From SIG603 sp963589785 (GTDB lineage Bacteria; Bacillota; Clostridia; Oscillospirales; Acutalibacteraceae): 64,000 bases of DNA. Within the stretch, counting starts at the first letter, position 1, and each line of letters begins with the position of its first letter. Below, one piece after another: positions 1 through 7,135 of the stretch. The translations under genes were made by a program, and so were the position numbers. The DNA lies in the NCBI GenBank assembly GCA_963589785.1, contig CAVAMJ010000009.1, positions 1 through 64,000 on the forward strand, given 5' to 3'. The notes under the pieces were generated by a model. It searched no databases. It was not told where the DNA came from and saw only the letters and a list, made by a program, of their open reading frames with translations.

Positions 1-1
1 T

Positions 2-77
<76 letters not shown>

Positions 78-81
78 ATTT

Positions 82-130
82 AAAGCTTAAAAATGGCTTG
101 GATTAGCTGTTTTTAAGCTTTTTTGATTTG
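82..130 (+). terminator. Rho-independent terminator of tRNA-Ala
   Basis: A 12-bp perfect stem (82-93 with 110-121) is followed by a T-run. It lies five bases after the tRNA 3' end and ends the tRNA transcript. Confidence 0.8.
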
Positions 131-225
131 AACTATACATGGCACTTGTAAATTTTGCAAGGGTGAGAGCTTTACTCAAGCCTTAATTCTTTCAGTATCG
201 AGTTATCAAAACTTTTGCTAAGAGC

Positions 226-254
226 TTGACATTAAAACTAAAAAGTAGTATAAC
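226..254 (+). promoter_or_regulatory. Consensus sigma-A promoter of the small-peptide locus
   Basis: TTGACA (226-231), a 17-nt spacer and TATAAC (249-254) match a vegetative promoter almost perfectly. A strong Shine-Dalgarno AAAGGAGG follows at 272-279, but no start codon lies at the usual distance. The nearest ATG (299) is 19 nt away and opens only a 26-codon frame. The promoter implies the region to about 840 is transcribed. Confidence 0.65.
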
Positions 255-327
255 GTAAGAGAAGTAAGACGAAAGGAGGAAACGCTAATAGCTAATATAT
301 GAGGGTAAAGAAAAGAGACCCAAGCAT

Positions 328-444
328 ATGCAAGAGTCTCGAGGTACTTTGCTTCACGATATTGCAATTAAAGTTGTGATAAGCACCGTTGCAAAAGTGA
401 TAGCAAGTATAATCTTGAAGTTAGTTGATAAATATTTCTTCTAA
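328..444 (+). CDS. Small amphipathic hydrophobic peptide, unknown function
   Basis: I do not recognise a family. The 38-residue ORF has a short polar N-terminus, then from about residue 10 to the end one helix-like stretch rich in Val, Ile, Ala and Leu with regularly spaced Lys, ending LVDKYFF. Such composition suits a membrane-active or membrane-bound peptide. It sits downstream of a consensus promoter and ends 11 nt before a perfect 14-bp hairpin. The start is uncertain: only GAGG at 301-304 and an AAAGA-rich stretch precede ATG 328, while the strong AAAGGAGG is 49 nt upstream. It could be a chance ORF. Type I toxin or bacteriocin-like peptide are guesses only. Confidence 0.35.
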   Translation: MQESRGTLLHDIAIKVVISTVAKVIASIILKLVDKYFF

Positions 445-454
445 GTTCAAGGTT

Positions 455-487
455 TGGAAATGGGGAATCCCAAATTCCCCATTTCCA
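455..487 (+). terminator. Perfect 14-bp hairpin, possible terminator or antisense-type structure
   Basis: Positions 455-468 pair perfectly with 474-487 around a 5-nt loop (CCCAA). The stem has four consecutive G-C pairs in its middle. The following bases (ATTATACCCTTATTT) are only weakly T-rich, so this is a poor intrinsic terminator. The strength of the stem, in a region with no large gene, is notable. Confidence 0.55.
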
Positions 488-523
488 TTATACCCTTATT
501 TACAGTCATTAGTCAAGAACGAT

Positions 524-619
524 ATGAAAAATTTCTTGTTTTGGGGAGCAATCGTATTGCTCGTATGTGCTTTGATTGATTTAATTAAGCTTCTTGTAGT
601 GCTTAAGAAAAATCGTTGA
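524..619 (+). CDS. Single-pass membrane micro-protein
   Basis: The 31-residue peptide has one transmembrane segment (about residues 4-27, FWGAIVLLVCALIDLIKLLV) and a basic tail KKNR. That is the usual topology of small membrane peptides and type I toxins. A longer frame from TTG 425 is open but would begin within the upstream ORF and run through the 455-487 hairpin, so ATG 524 is preferred. The ribosome binding site is weak. The gene for an excisionase-like HTH protein starts 20 nt downstream. I cannot assign a function, and the ORF may not be expressed. Confidence 0.4.
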   Translation: MKNFLFWGAIVLLVCALIDLIKLLVVLKKNR

Positions 620-638
620 TAGAAAGGCAGAAAATATA

Positions 639-833
639 ATGCTTATAACACTAAAAGAATATTGTGAAAGACACGGTAAAAACCACTGCACAGCCCGTCA
701 GAGAGCGGCAAGAGGTTCGTTCAAAACTGCTCAGAAAATCGGTCGTGATTGGTTCATTGAAGAAAACGAGCCGTGGGTTGATAATCGAACCGACACCAAC
801 TCCAAGCGTTGGAAAAAGAAAACAGTAGAATAA
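639..833 (+). CDS. Excisionase-like helix-turn-helix protein
   Basis: This 64-residue basic protein resembles small Xis/MerR-type winged helix proteins: an N-terminal LKEYCERHG, a helix with TARQRAARGSF, and a GRDWFI strand as the wing. Such proteins usually act in mobile elements as recombination directionality factors or as small DNA-binding regulators. A plausible RBS (AAAGGCAG, 621-628) precedes ATG 639. No integrase, relaxase or transposase is nearby, so it is either a remnant of an element near the tRNA-Ala gene or an independent regulator. The family call is from pattern only. A hairpin terminator follows the stop. Confidence 0.65.
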   Translation: MLITLKEYCERHGKNHCTARQRAARGSFKTAQKIGRDWFIEENEPWVDNRTDTNSKRWKKKTVE

Positions 834-840
834 TGAAAAA

Positions 841-870
841 GGGGGACTGCAAAAACGCAGTCCCTAATTT
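841..870 (+). terminator. Rho-independent terminator
   Basis: GGGACTGC and GCAGTCCC form an 8-bp stem around AAAAAC (842-864), directly after the HTH gene. The stem is palindromic, so it may also serve the reverse-strand ORF whose stop codon is at 864-866. Confidence 0.7.
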
Positions 871-1043
871 CTAATTGCAAGATAGTTTTCCATAGTAGAT
901 TTAAATATCGAAGCCATTGGAACTCCGACCTCGGCACATTTTGCTTTAAATTTAGCCGCAAGACCAATAGTACAAGTTGTTAGACCAACAACGTAATTAG
1001 GCTTGCTAAGTGCTTTGCCGATAGAAGTAATTAAAACAAACAT
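864..1043 (-). CDS. Small hypothetical protein
   Basis: On the reverse strand an open frame of 59 codons starts at ATG 1043 and stops with TAG at 864. The product begins MFVLITSIGKALSKPNYVV, contains a mildly hydrophobic middle (VGLTTCTIGLAAK) and two cysteines, and ends with a polar stretch (KSTMENYLAIRN). Its composition is protein-like, unlike the neighbouring spurious ORFs. There is no clear Shine-Dalgarno. It converges on the HTH gene and would share its palindromic terminator. I recognise no family. Confidence 0.35.
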   Translation of the reverse strand: MFVLITSIGKALSKPNYVVGLTTCTIGLAAKFKAKCAEVGVPMASIFKSTMENYLAIRN

Positions 1044-1542
1044 AATTGACGTTTTGTTGTTTGCGGTTAGAATATTATCGAAATATGTGATATATGGGCG
1101 ATTGTATTATGTGCTTCTTGAAATTGTGTTTTGGTGTTCCGCTAATGTAATTAAGTATAATTTTTGATTGTTCAAAGAAGTACAGAAAACCCAAAAGACG
1201 CAGAAGACGAAGATAATTTTTGAGCCTCGATATAATTGGGGCTTTCTTTTTGCCTTTATACAATGCCTTATAGCAGTTTGCTTTACTTTAAATCGAAAAC
1301 AAAGTATAAACATTAATAACATCTAAGCTGTTAAGAATAAAAAACGCATAAAATGGATACATTCTGACAAAAACAATAAAGTCAATTTCACTTGGTGCGA
1401 TTATTTTGGAAGTGTAACTATAATAAGGTTAATGCTACAACATAAGTTTGACATAAAGCATAAAATATGATATAAATACTATAAGTATGACTATGTGTAA
1501 TTGATTTGTCTGTTGTTAAGGTCTTTGTAAGAGGTGATTTTA
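1044..1542. other. AT-rich intergenic region before the glycan operon
   Basis: No convincing gene was found. It contains a terminator-like hairpin (1223-1228 with 1238-1243, followed by TTCTTTTTG) whose transcript is unknown, and the promoter of the glycan operon at 1448-1476. Open frames on the reverse strand (1075-1322) have no ribosome binding site and look like chance. Confidence 0.6.
1448..1476 (+). promoter_or_regulatory. Promoter of the galactan operon
   Basis: TTGACA (1448-1453), a 17-nt spacer and TATAAA (1471-1476) lie about 67 bases upstream of the first glycosyltransferase start. Confidence 0.6.
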
Positions 1543-2361
1543 GTGTCTTTGAAGGCAGATATTTTGGTGTCATGCATGTTTGCCGATGCTCAAAAGCTAA
1601 TAAAAAACAGTAAAATCACAGGTGACTGCGTGGTTATCAATCAATGTGATGAAAATTCATACGAGGAATTTCCCACGGAGAACGGCACGGCGAGAGTTTT
1701 CTCGATGAAGGAGAGAGGCCTCACCAAAAGCCGCAATGCCGCTATCGAGCGAAGTGATGCCGATATTTGCCTTTTATGCGATGATGACGAGACCTTTGCC
1801 GCAGATTATCTTGAAAAAATGACTAAGGCTTATGAGGAAAATCCACAGGCAGATGTTATTATTTTCAAGATGATAAATCGCAAGCCGTCCTTTGAAAATA
1901 AGGTTATGCGGCTTAAATTTCCAAAGATTTTAAAGGTTGCGTCATGGCAAATCTCTTTCAGAAGAGAAAGCCTGATGAAAACAGGCGTGCGTTTCGATGA
2001 ATTGCTTGGTTCGGGCACAGGTAACGGCGCTGAGGAGGAGCTCAAGTTTTTGAGCGACTGCATCGCAAAGGAACTCGAGGTTTGGTATGTGCCGTATGAG
2101 CTCGCAGAGGTTCATGAGGGCGGAGATAGTCAATGGTTCTCCGGCTTTGATGAAAAGTTTTTTGAAAATCGAGGTGCAACCACGAGATATATTCTCGGCT
2201 ATCCGATTGCTTCAGCCTATGCTTTATTTTACTGCATCAAGAAAAGACCGATGTATAAAGAAAAATTAAGCTTTTTTGGAGCACTCCACGCTATATTTAA
2301 GGGCATTAACGGGAATAAAATAGAAAAGGCCAAGAAATCGGCTGAGTCTAAGGTATTGTAA
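1543..2361 (+). CDS. Family 2 glycosyltransferase
   Basis: A 272-residue cytosolic GT-A fold enzyme, expected to transfer a sugar from a nucleotide-sugar donor. The metal-binding motif is CLLCDDDE at about residues 80-87, preceded by ERGLTKSRNAAI, which is common in GT2 enzymes. GTG 1543 is chosen because AAGAGGTGA ends about six bases before it; an in-frame GTG at 1534 overlaps that site. It is the first gene of a six-gene operon with 8-13 nt gaps. The operon also holds an ABC exporter, a GlfT2-like enzyme and UDP-galactopyranose mutase. A role in starting or priming a galactofuranose polymer is inferred from context; acceptor and donor are unknown. Confidence 0.85.
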   Translation: MSLKADILVSCMFADAQKLIKNSKITGDCVVINQCDENSYEEFPTENGTARVFSMKERGLTKSRNAAIERSDADICLLCDDDETFAADYLEKMTKAYEENPQADVIIFKMINRKPSFENKVMRLKFPKILKVASWQISFRRESLMKTGVRFDELLGSGTGNGAEEELKFLSDCIAKELEVWYVPYELAEVHEGGDSQWFSGFDEKFFENRGATTRYILGYPIASAYALFYCIKKRPMYKEKLSFFGALHAIFKGINGNKIEKAKKSAESKVL

Positions 2362-2369
2362 GGGTATAT

Positions 2370-3407
2370 ATGGATAAAATTCTTTCATTTGTAGTTCCGT
2401 CATACAACAGCTCAAAGTTTATGAGTACGGTTATTTCATCGTTTCTCGAAGCTTCTGTTATTGACAAACTCGATATAATTATTGTAAACGACGGCTCGAC
2501 CGACGATACCGCCGAAAAAGCTGAGAAATTTGTAAAGCTCTATCCGCAGTCCGTTCGGCTCATCAATCAGGAGAACAAGGGCCACGGCGGTGCGCTCAAC
2601 ACAGGCCTAAGTGCGGCAGTCGGAAAATATGTCAAGGTTATTGATGCAGACGACTGGATTGTCACAAAAAATCTTCCTGTATTTATCGAAAAGCTTGAGG
2701 AAATCGAGTCCGATGTAATTCTAACTCATCATTATACAGTAGATGTCGGAAACGGAAACGAACTTAAAAAATGGATGAGCTATCCCGAGGAGTTCGAGAG
2801 AGCATATTCTTTTGATGAAATTATGTCTAACTGGAAAAGCTTCGACAGAAGTCTCACTTTCCACGGCATTACATATAATACTAAGTTTTATCAGGACAAC
2901 TGCATGCAGCTTTCTGAGCATGTCTTTTACGAAGACCACGAGTATGCGACTGTTCCGTGCTGTCTTGCGACAAGTGTGACTCCGATAGACATGTTTATTT
3001 ACTGCTATCGTATCGGCGATGTAACGCAGAGCGTTTCTAATGTAAATCAGCTCAAGAGAATAGGCCACACAAAGGCAGTTCTCGAGCGTCTTATCGCAGA
3101 GTATCCTAACAGAGATTTTACAACTGACGCACAGCGCTCATATTACTGCATGAAGGCTCAGGGCCTTCTTATGAGCTATCTTATGACAGTTCTCCTTGTA
3201 GAAAAGGACAGAAAAAAGGGAAGAGCTGCGGCAGATAATATCATGAATGAGTTTAAAGCTAAATTGCCGGAAACTTACTCTATGGCAGTGAAGCAGTATA
3301 AAGCGTTCAAGGCAATGAACAGTCTGCATATTGATAAAAACGGCTGGGAGAGCATCTCTCATTCTAAGCTTTACAATAAATTAAGAGGAAATCACAGCTT
3401 CGACTGA
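2370..3407 (+). CDS. Family 2 glycosyltransferase
   Basis: A 345-residue GT2 enzyme. The N-terminal GT-A domain opens with LSFVVPSYNSSKF and carries the nucleotide-binding NDGSTDDT (about residues 40-47) and the metal-binding DADDW (about 97-101). The C-terminal 150 residues are helical and less typical. AAGGG lies just upstream of ATG 2370, eight bases after the previous stop. It probably adds one sugar of the exported glycan. The motifs support an inverting transferase but do not define the linkage. Confidence 0.88.
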   Translation: MDKILSFVVPSYNSSKFMSTVISSFLEASVIDKLDIIIVNDGSTDDTAEKAEKFVKLYPQSVRLINQENKGHGGALNTGLSAAVGKYVKVIDADDWIVTKNLPVFIEKLEEIESDVILTHHYTVDVGNGNELKKWMSYPEEFERAYSFDEIMSNWKSFDRSLTFHGITYNTKFYQDNCMQLSEHVFYEDHEYATVPCCLATSVTPIDMFIYCYRIGDVTQSVSNVNQLKRIGHTKAVLERLIAEYPNRDFTTDAQRSYYCMKAQGLLMSYLMTVLLVEKDRKKGRAAADNIMNEFKAKLPETYSMAVKQYKAFKAMNSLHIDKNGWESISHSKLYNKLRGNHSFD

Positions 3408-3420
3408 TGAAAGGCTTGCT

Positions 3421-4293
3421 ATGGATAAAATTGTCAAAAAATTGAACCCCAAGGAGGGTTCTTTCCTTGAGGTTTTCAAGTATTGGGACTTGCTTGTTCA
3501 GCTTGTTTCAAGAGATATTAAGTTAAAATACAGAAGAAGCTTTTTGGGCTACCTTTGGAGCATTTTGAACCCGCTTTCCGTTATGATTATCATGGCTGTG
3601 GTTTTTTCGTTTCTATTTGCCCAGAGGGTGGAGCTTTTCCCGATTTATCTTCTTGCCGGTAAGTGCTGTTTTGATTTTGTTCAGACTTCAGCCGACAAGG
3701 CAATCTATGCCATTACCGACAACGATTCACTTCTAAAAAAGACCTATGTTCCGAAATATATGTTCACGGTTGCAAGAGTAACCTCTACCATGATTGATTT
3801 CTTTTTCAGCTTGGGCGCAATGGTTCTTGTTATGTTTGTTTACTCGTTTATCGAGCACCGTGTGCTTTTTTCATTTGTAAACCTCGGATTTGTTATTCCG
3901 CTTTTTGAACTATATCTTTTCGCAACGGGACTTGGATTGCTGCTTTCTGCGGCTCATGTATTTTTCAGGGACATTCGCTATATCTTTAATGCTATCATTA
4001 CAGCTTTGTCTTACGCTTCTGCGGTTTTCTACAGTGTTGATATGATTTATGAGAATAACTCTAAATTAGCTACAATACTCGCAAAATTCGTGGAATTTTT
4101 CAACCCGATATATATTTATATCAAGCAGATGAGATACTTCGTATGGGTTCCGACGCTCTCGGGCGAGGTGCCTTACTGGAGTTTTCTTCACACCTACGAT
4201 TTCATTCTCGGCTTTGCCTACGCTATTATTATGTTTATGATCGGCAATGCGGTGTTCAAAAAGTCTCAGGATAAATTTATCCTGTACATCTGA
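3421..4293 (+). CDS. ABC-2 type polysaccharide export permease (Wzm/TagG-like)
   Basis: A 290-residue integral membrane protein with about six transmembrane segments. The N-terminal cytoplasmic stretch includes SRDIKLKYRRSFLGYLWS, which is characteristic of O-antigen and teichoic acid ABC-2 permeases, and NPLS precedes the first membrane span. With the ATPase encoded next it should flip a lipid-linked polysaccharide across the membrane. The start has GAAAGG upstream. Its family, length and pairing agree with Wzm, TagG or the mycobacterial galactan exporter; the substrate is inferred from the flanking galactofuranose genes. Confidence 0.92.
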   Translation: MDKIVKKLNPKEGSFLEVFKYWDLLVQLVSRDIKLKYRRSFLGYLWSILNPLSVMIIMAVVFSFLFAQRVELFPIYLLAGKCCFDFVQTSADKAIYAITDNDSLLKKTYVPKYMFTVARVTSTMIDFFFSLGAMVLVMFVYSFIEHRVLFSFVNLGFVIPLFELYLFATGLGLLLSAAHVFFRDIRYIFNAIITALSYASAVFYSVDMIYENNSKLATILAKFVEFFNPIYIYIKQMRYFVWVPTLSGEVPYWSFLHTYDFILGFAYAIIMFMIGNAVFKKSQDKFILYI

Positions 4294-4303
4294 GGAGGTA
4301 ATT

Positions 4304-5227
4304 ATGGAAGAAAACAATATTTATTCCTCAGTTTCCGACATTTTGGAACAGGGCTTAGCTACCGTTATGCCGCTTCCCGATATTAAAGATGAGGACTGCG
4401 CCGTTATCGTTGATGACGTTACCGTCCGATTCAATAAGTCGAGCGAGAATATCGATAACCTGAAGGAATACTTCGTAAAGCTTGTCAAGCATGAGCTTAT
4501 GTTCCAGGAATTTCTTGCGCTTCAGCATGTTAATCTTAAGATTAAAAAGGGCGAGGCATGGGGAATTATCGGAACGAACGGTTCGGGAAAATCAACTCTA
4601 CTCAAGTGCATCAGCCGTATCCTCAAGCCCTATAAGGGCAAAGTCACCGTTAACGGTACTATCGCTTCGCTTATCGAGCTTGGTGCAGGTATCGACCATC
4701 GTCTGACGGCAAGAGAGAATATTTACCTTAACGGCTGTATCTTAGGCTATGACAAGGAGTTTATCGACTCGAAGTTTGACGAGATAGTTGAGTTCAGCGA
4801 GCTTTATGACTTTCTCGATACTCCTGTTAAGAATTTCTCATCTGGTATGATTTCAAGACTCGGCTTTTCCGTTGCGACAATAGTACAGCCGGATATTCTC
4901 ATCGTAGACGAGGTTTTGTCCGTAGGTGACGTACTCTTCACGAAGAAGTGCATGAACAAAATGGACGAGATGCTCAGAAACGGTGCAACTCTGCTGTTTG
5001 TTTCGCATGACCTGGAAAGCGTTCGATCTATGTGCGATAAAGCAATTTGGATTGATAAGGGTAATGTTATCATGCAGGGTGATATAGATGTTATCGCTAA
5101 TGCTTATTCAACGCAGATTGAGGGTATCAAGCAAAGACAAGATATAGAAAGAAGAAACCAAGAGCGCGAGATGAAAGAAGAGGCTGCAAGAATAGCCGAA
5201 ATGAAAAAGAATAGACACAATCAGTAA
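4304..5227 (+). CDS. ABC polysaccharide export ATPase (Wzt/TagH-like)
   Basis: A 307-residue nucleotide-binding subunit. Visible are Walker A GTNGSGKST (about residues 89-97), the signature FSSGMISRL, Walker B ILIVDEVLS and the H-loop SHD. The long N-terminus before the core and the LIELGAG motif after Walker A are typical of the Wzt/TagH subfamily. Start ATG 4304 follows GAGGAGG, 10 bases after the permease stop. It lacks the C-terminal carbohydrate-binding domain found in some Wzt proteins; instead a charged coiled-coil tail of about 35 residues ends the protein. This suggests export without recognition of a terminal cap, as for TagH or the mycobacterial system. Confidence 0.92.
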   Translation: MEENNIYSSVSDILEQGLATVMPLPDIKDEDCAVIVDDVTVRFNKSSENIDNLKEYFVKLVKHELMFQEFLALQHVNLKIKKGEAWGIIGTNGSGKSTLLKCISRILKPYKGKVTVNGTIASLIELGAGIDHRLTARENIYLNGCILGYDKEFIDSKFDEIVEFSELYDFLDTPVKNFSSGMISRLGFSVATIVQPDILIVDEVLSVGDVLFTKKCMNKMDEMLRNGATLLFVSHDLESVRSMCDKAIWIDKGNVIMQGDIDVIANAYSTQIEGIKQRQDIERRNQEREMKEEAARIAEMKKNRHNQ

Positions 5228-5238
5228 ACGAGGTATTT

Positions 5239-7125
5239 ATGAAAGAGTTAAAGCTTCAGAATCTTATACTTCTGAACGATGTTGACGTAAACATTCAAAA
5301 AGTCCCCCAGCTCCTTTACAATGCAATTTCTGTCGGTGATGTAGAGGATACGAGAAATTTCGCATTCGATGCCATGGTATACGACAATTTCGATAATTGC
5401 CATGTAATCAGCGAGAACACGACAGTTGACTTCGGCGCATACTTCAATGTTATTTCTATCGAGAAGTGGAAGAAGTATACCTATGCTAAGACTTTCAAGC
5501 TAAAGCTTAAGATTAAGGGTAAGGCTCACTTCGATTTCTACGAGCTTTCAAAGAACTCAATTTCAGTCAATCAAAACATAATCCACTCCGTAAGCGTTGA
5601 CGCTAAGGAGCCGACAGATGTAACAATCGAGATTCCTGATTCAAACGCACCGCTTCTTGCTTATAAAATTACAGCAAACAGCGAAGTCAGAATTTACGGC
5701 GGCGGAGTTTACACAGATGTAAACGAGAACGAGGAGAGAAAGGTTAAGCTTTGCATTGCAACAACAACCTTCAGAAAGGAAGCTTTCATCACTAAGAACA
5801 TCGCTCTTTTGAAGGCTCATGTTCTTGAGAGTGAGGACATGAAGGATTCCATTTTCGTTCATATTATAGATAACGGCAGAACCTTAAATCCTGAGGAGCA
5901 CAACTGCAGAAACCTTCGAGTAACTCCGAACCCAAATGTCGGCGGTTCCGGCGGATTTGCTAAGGGTATGATGGAGGCTCTTTCTCTCGAGGATAAGCCG
6001 ACTCATGTTCTTCTCATGGACGATGACGTTCTCATTTCCACAGAGTCACTTTTCAGAAGCTTCTATCTTCTCAGAATTGTAAGACCTGAATATGAGAGAC
6101 ATTTCATCAGTGGTGCAATGTTCGACTACGATGAGCGTCATATGCAGCACGAGGATTTCGGTTATGTTAATACCGAGACAGGCGCTTTCGGTGCTGTTAA
6201 GGACGATTTCGACATGAGAAAGCAGATCAATCTCCTCAAGAACGAGGAGCAGAGCTCATTCGAGAAGGAAGAAATGTATGCGGCTTGGTGGTATTGCTGT
6301 ATTCCTGTTAAGACAATCGAGGAGAACGGTCTTCCGCTTCCACTCTTTGTCCGCGGTGATGATGTTGAATACGGTGTAAGATGCCACGCAAGACTTATGA
6401 CACTTGATGGTGTATGCGTATGGCATGTCGGTTTCGCCGGAAAGTTCTCCGCTTCCATGGAGGCTTACCAGAGCTTCAGAAACGGTATGGTTATCCGTGC
6501 GGTTAGCGGTGTCGGTGAAAAAGCTGATTACCTCAAGATCGTCGACAGATTCTTCTGGCATGAGTTATGGAGATTTGCTTACAACAACGCTGAGCAGTTC
6601 CTTGATGTTATCGATGACTTCATGAAGGGTCCGGATTGGCTTGCAAATACAAACGCAGAGGATGTTTTCAAGGCTCACGGAAAGCTTAACGAAAAAATGG
6701 TTCCTGTCAGCACATTCCCTGATAAGTACGATGTACCGAGAAGATCAAACTCTTACGATATCTTCAAGAGCGAGCACATTAATCTTGCTAAGAAGATTTG
6801 GTATGCCGCAACATGCAACGGTCACTTCTGGCCGAAGAGACTTCTTCATTCTCACCCGGCTGTCACACCTTGCACATGGTACGATATTCCTGCAAGAAAC
6901 TGCATGAGACAGCGTATCGTAGCTGTTAACATTGCTGATATGACAGGTTGCGTCAGAGAGCGTGACGTCAAGCGCTGCAAAGAGCTCCTTAAGAGACACA
7001 AGCAGGTAGTCAACAACTACAAGAAGAATCATGTAGCTGTTGAAAAAGCATACAGAGAGGCTTCCGAGAAGTTCCGCAGCTGGGAATTCTGGACAGAGTA
7101 CCTCAAGAATCAGTCAAAGGATTAA
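5239..7125 (+). CDS. GlfT2-type galactofuranosyltransferase
   Basis: A 628-residue polymerising transferase expected to add galactofuranose from UDP-Galf to a growing lipid-linked galactan on the cytoplasmic face. Architecture: an N-terminal beta-rich domain (about 1-170), a GT-A domain with the metal-binding DDD at 261-263, a tryptophan pair WW 350-351, DD 374-375 within RGDDVEYG, WH at 395-396, and a helical C-terminus. From memory, mycobacterial GlfT2 (about 637 residues) has DDD 256-258, WW 347-348, DD 371-372 and H396, so spacing and length agree closely. The UDP-galactopyranose mutase gene starts 10 bases downstream, as expected for supply of its donor. Linkage pattern and chain length cannot be read from sequence. 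Confidence 0.9.
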   Translation: MKELKLQNLILLNDVDVNIQKVPQLLYNAISVGDVEDTRNFAFDAMVYDNFDNCHVISENTTVDFGAYFNVISIEKWKKYTYAKTFKLKLKIKGKAHFDFYELSKNSISVNQNIIHSVSVDAKEPTDVTIEIPDSNAPLLAYKITANSEVRIYGGGVYTDVNENEERKVKLCIATTTFRKEAFITKNIALLKAHVLESEDMKDSIFVHIIDNGRTLNPEEHNCRNLRVTPNPNVGGSGGFAKGMMEALSLEDKPTHVLLMDDDVLISTESLFRSFYLLRIVRPEYERHFISGAMFDYDERHMQHEDFGYVNTETGAFGAVKDDFDMRKQINLLKNEEQSSFEKEEMYAAWWYCCIPVKTIEENGLPLPLFVRGDDVEYGVRCHARLMTLDGVCVWHVGFAGKFSASMEAYQSFRNGMVIRAVSGVGEKADYLKIVDRFFWHELWRFAYNNAEQFLDVIDDFMKGPDWLANTNAEDVFKAHGKLNEKMVPVSTFPDKYDVPRRSNSYDIFKSEHINLAKKIWYAATCNGHFWPKRLLHSHPAVTPCTWYDIPARNCMRQRIVAVNIADMTGCVRERDVKRCKELLKRHKQVVNNYKKNHVAVEKAYREASEKFRSWEFWTEYLKNQSKD

Positions 7126-7135
7126 GGTGGAAATT

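Noticed and set aside
299..379. 26-codon ORF after the strong AAAGGAGG
   Set aside because: Spacing of about 19 bases from the Shine-Dalgarno is too long, and the product has no recognisable feature. Kept only as a remark in the promoter entry.
425..619. 64-residue version of the membrane peptide starting at TTG 425
   Set aside because: It would begin inside the preceding ORF and translate through the perfect hairpin. The hydrophobic core starts only after ATG 524.
1075..1322. Reverse-strand frames before the glycan operon
   Set aside because: Low-complexity, Phe/Lys-rich products from AT-rich DNA, with no ribosome binding site or promoter.
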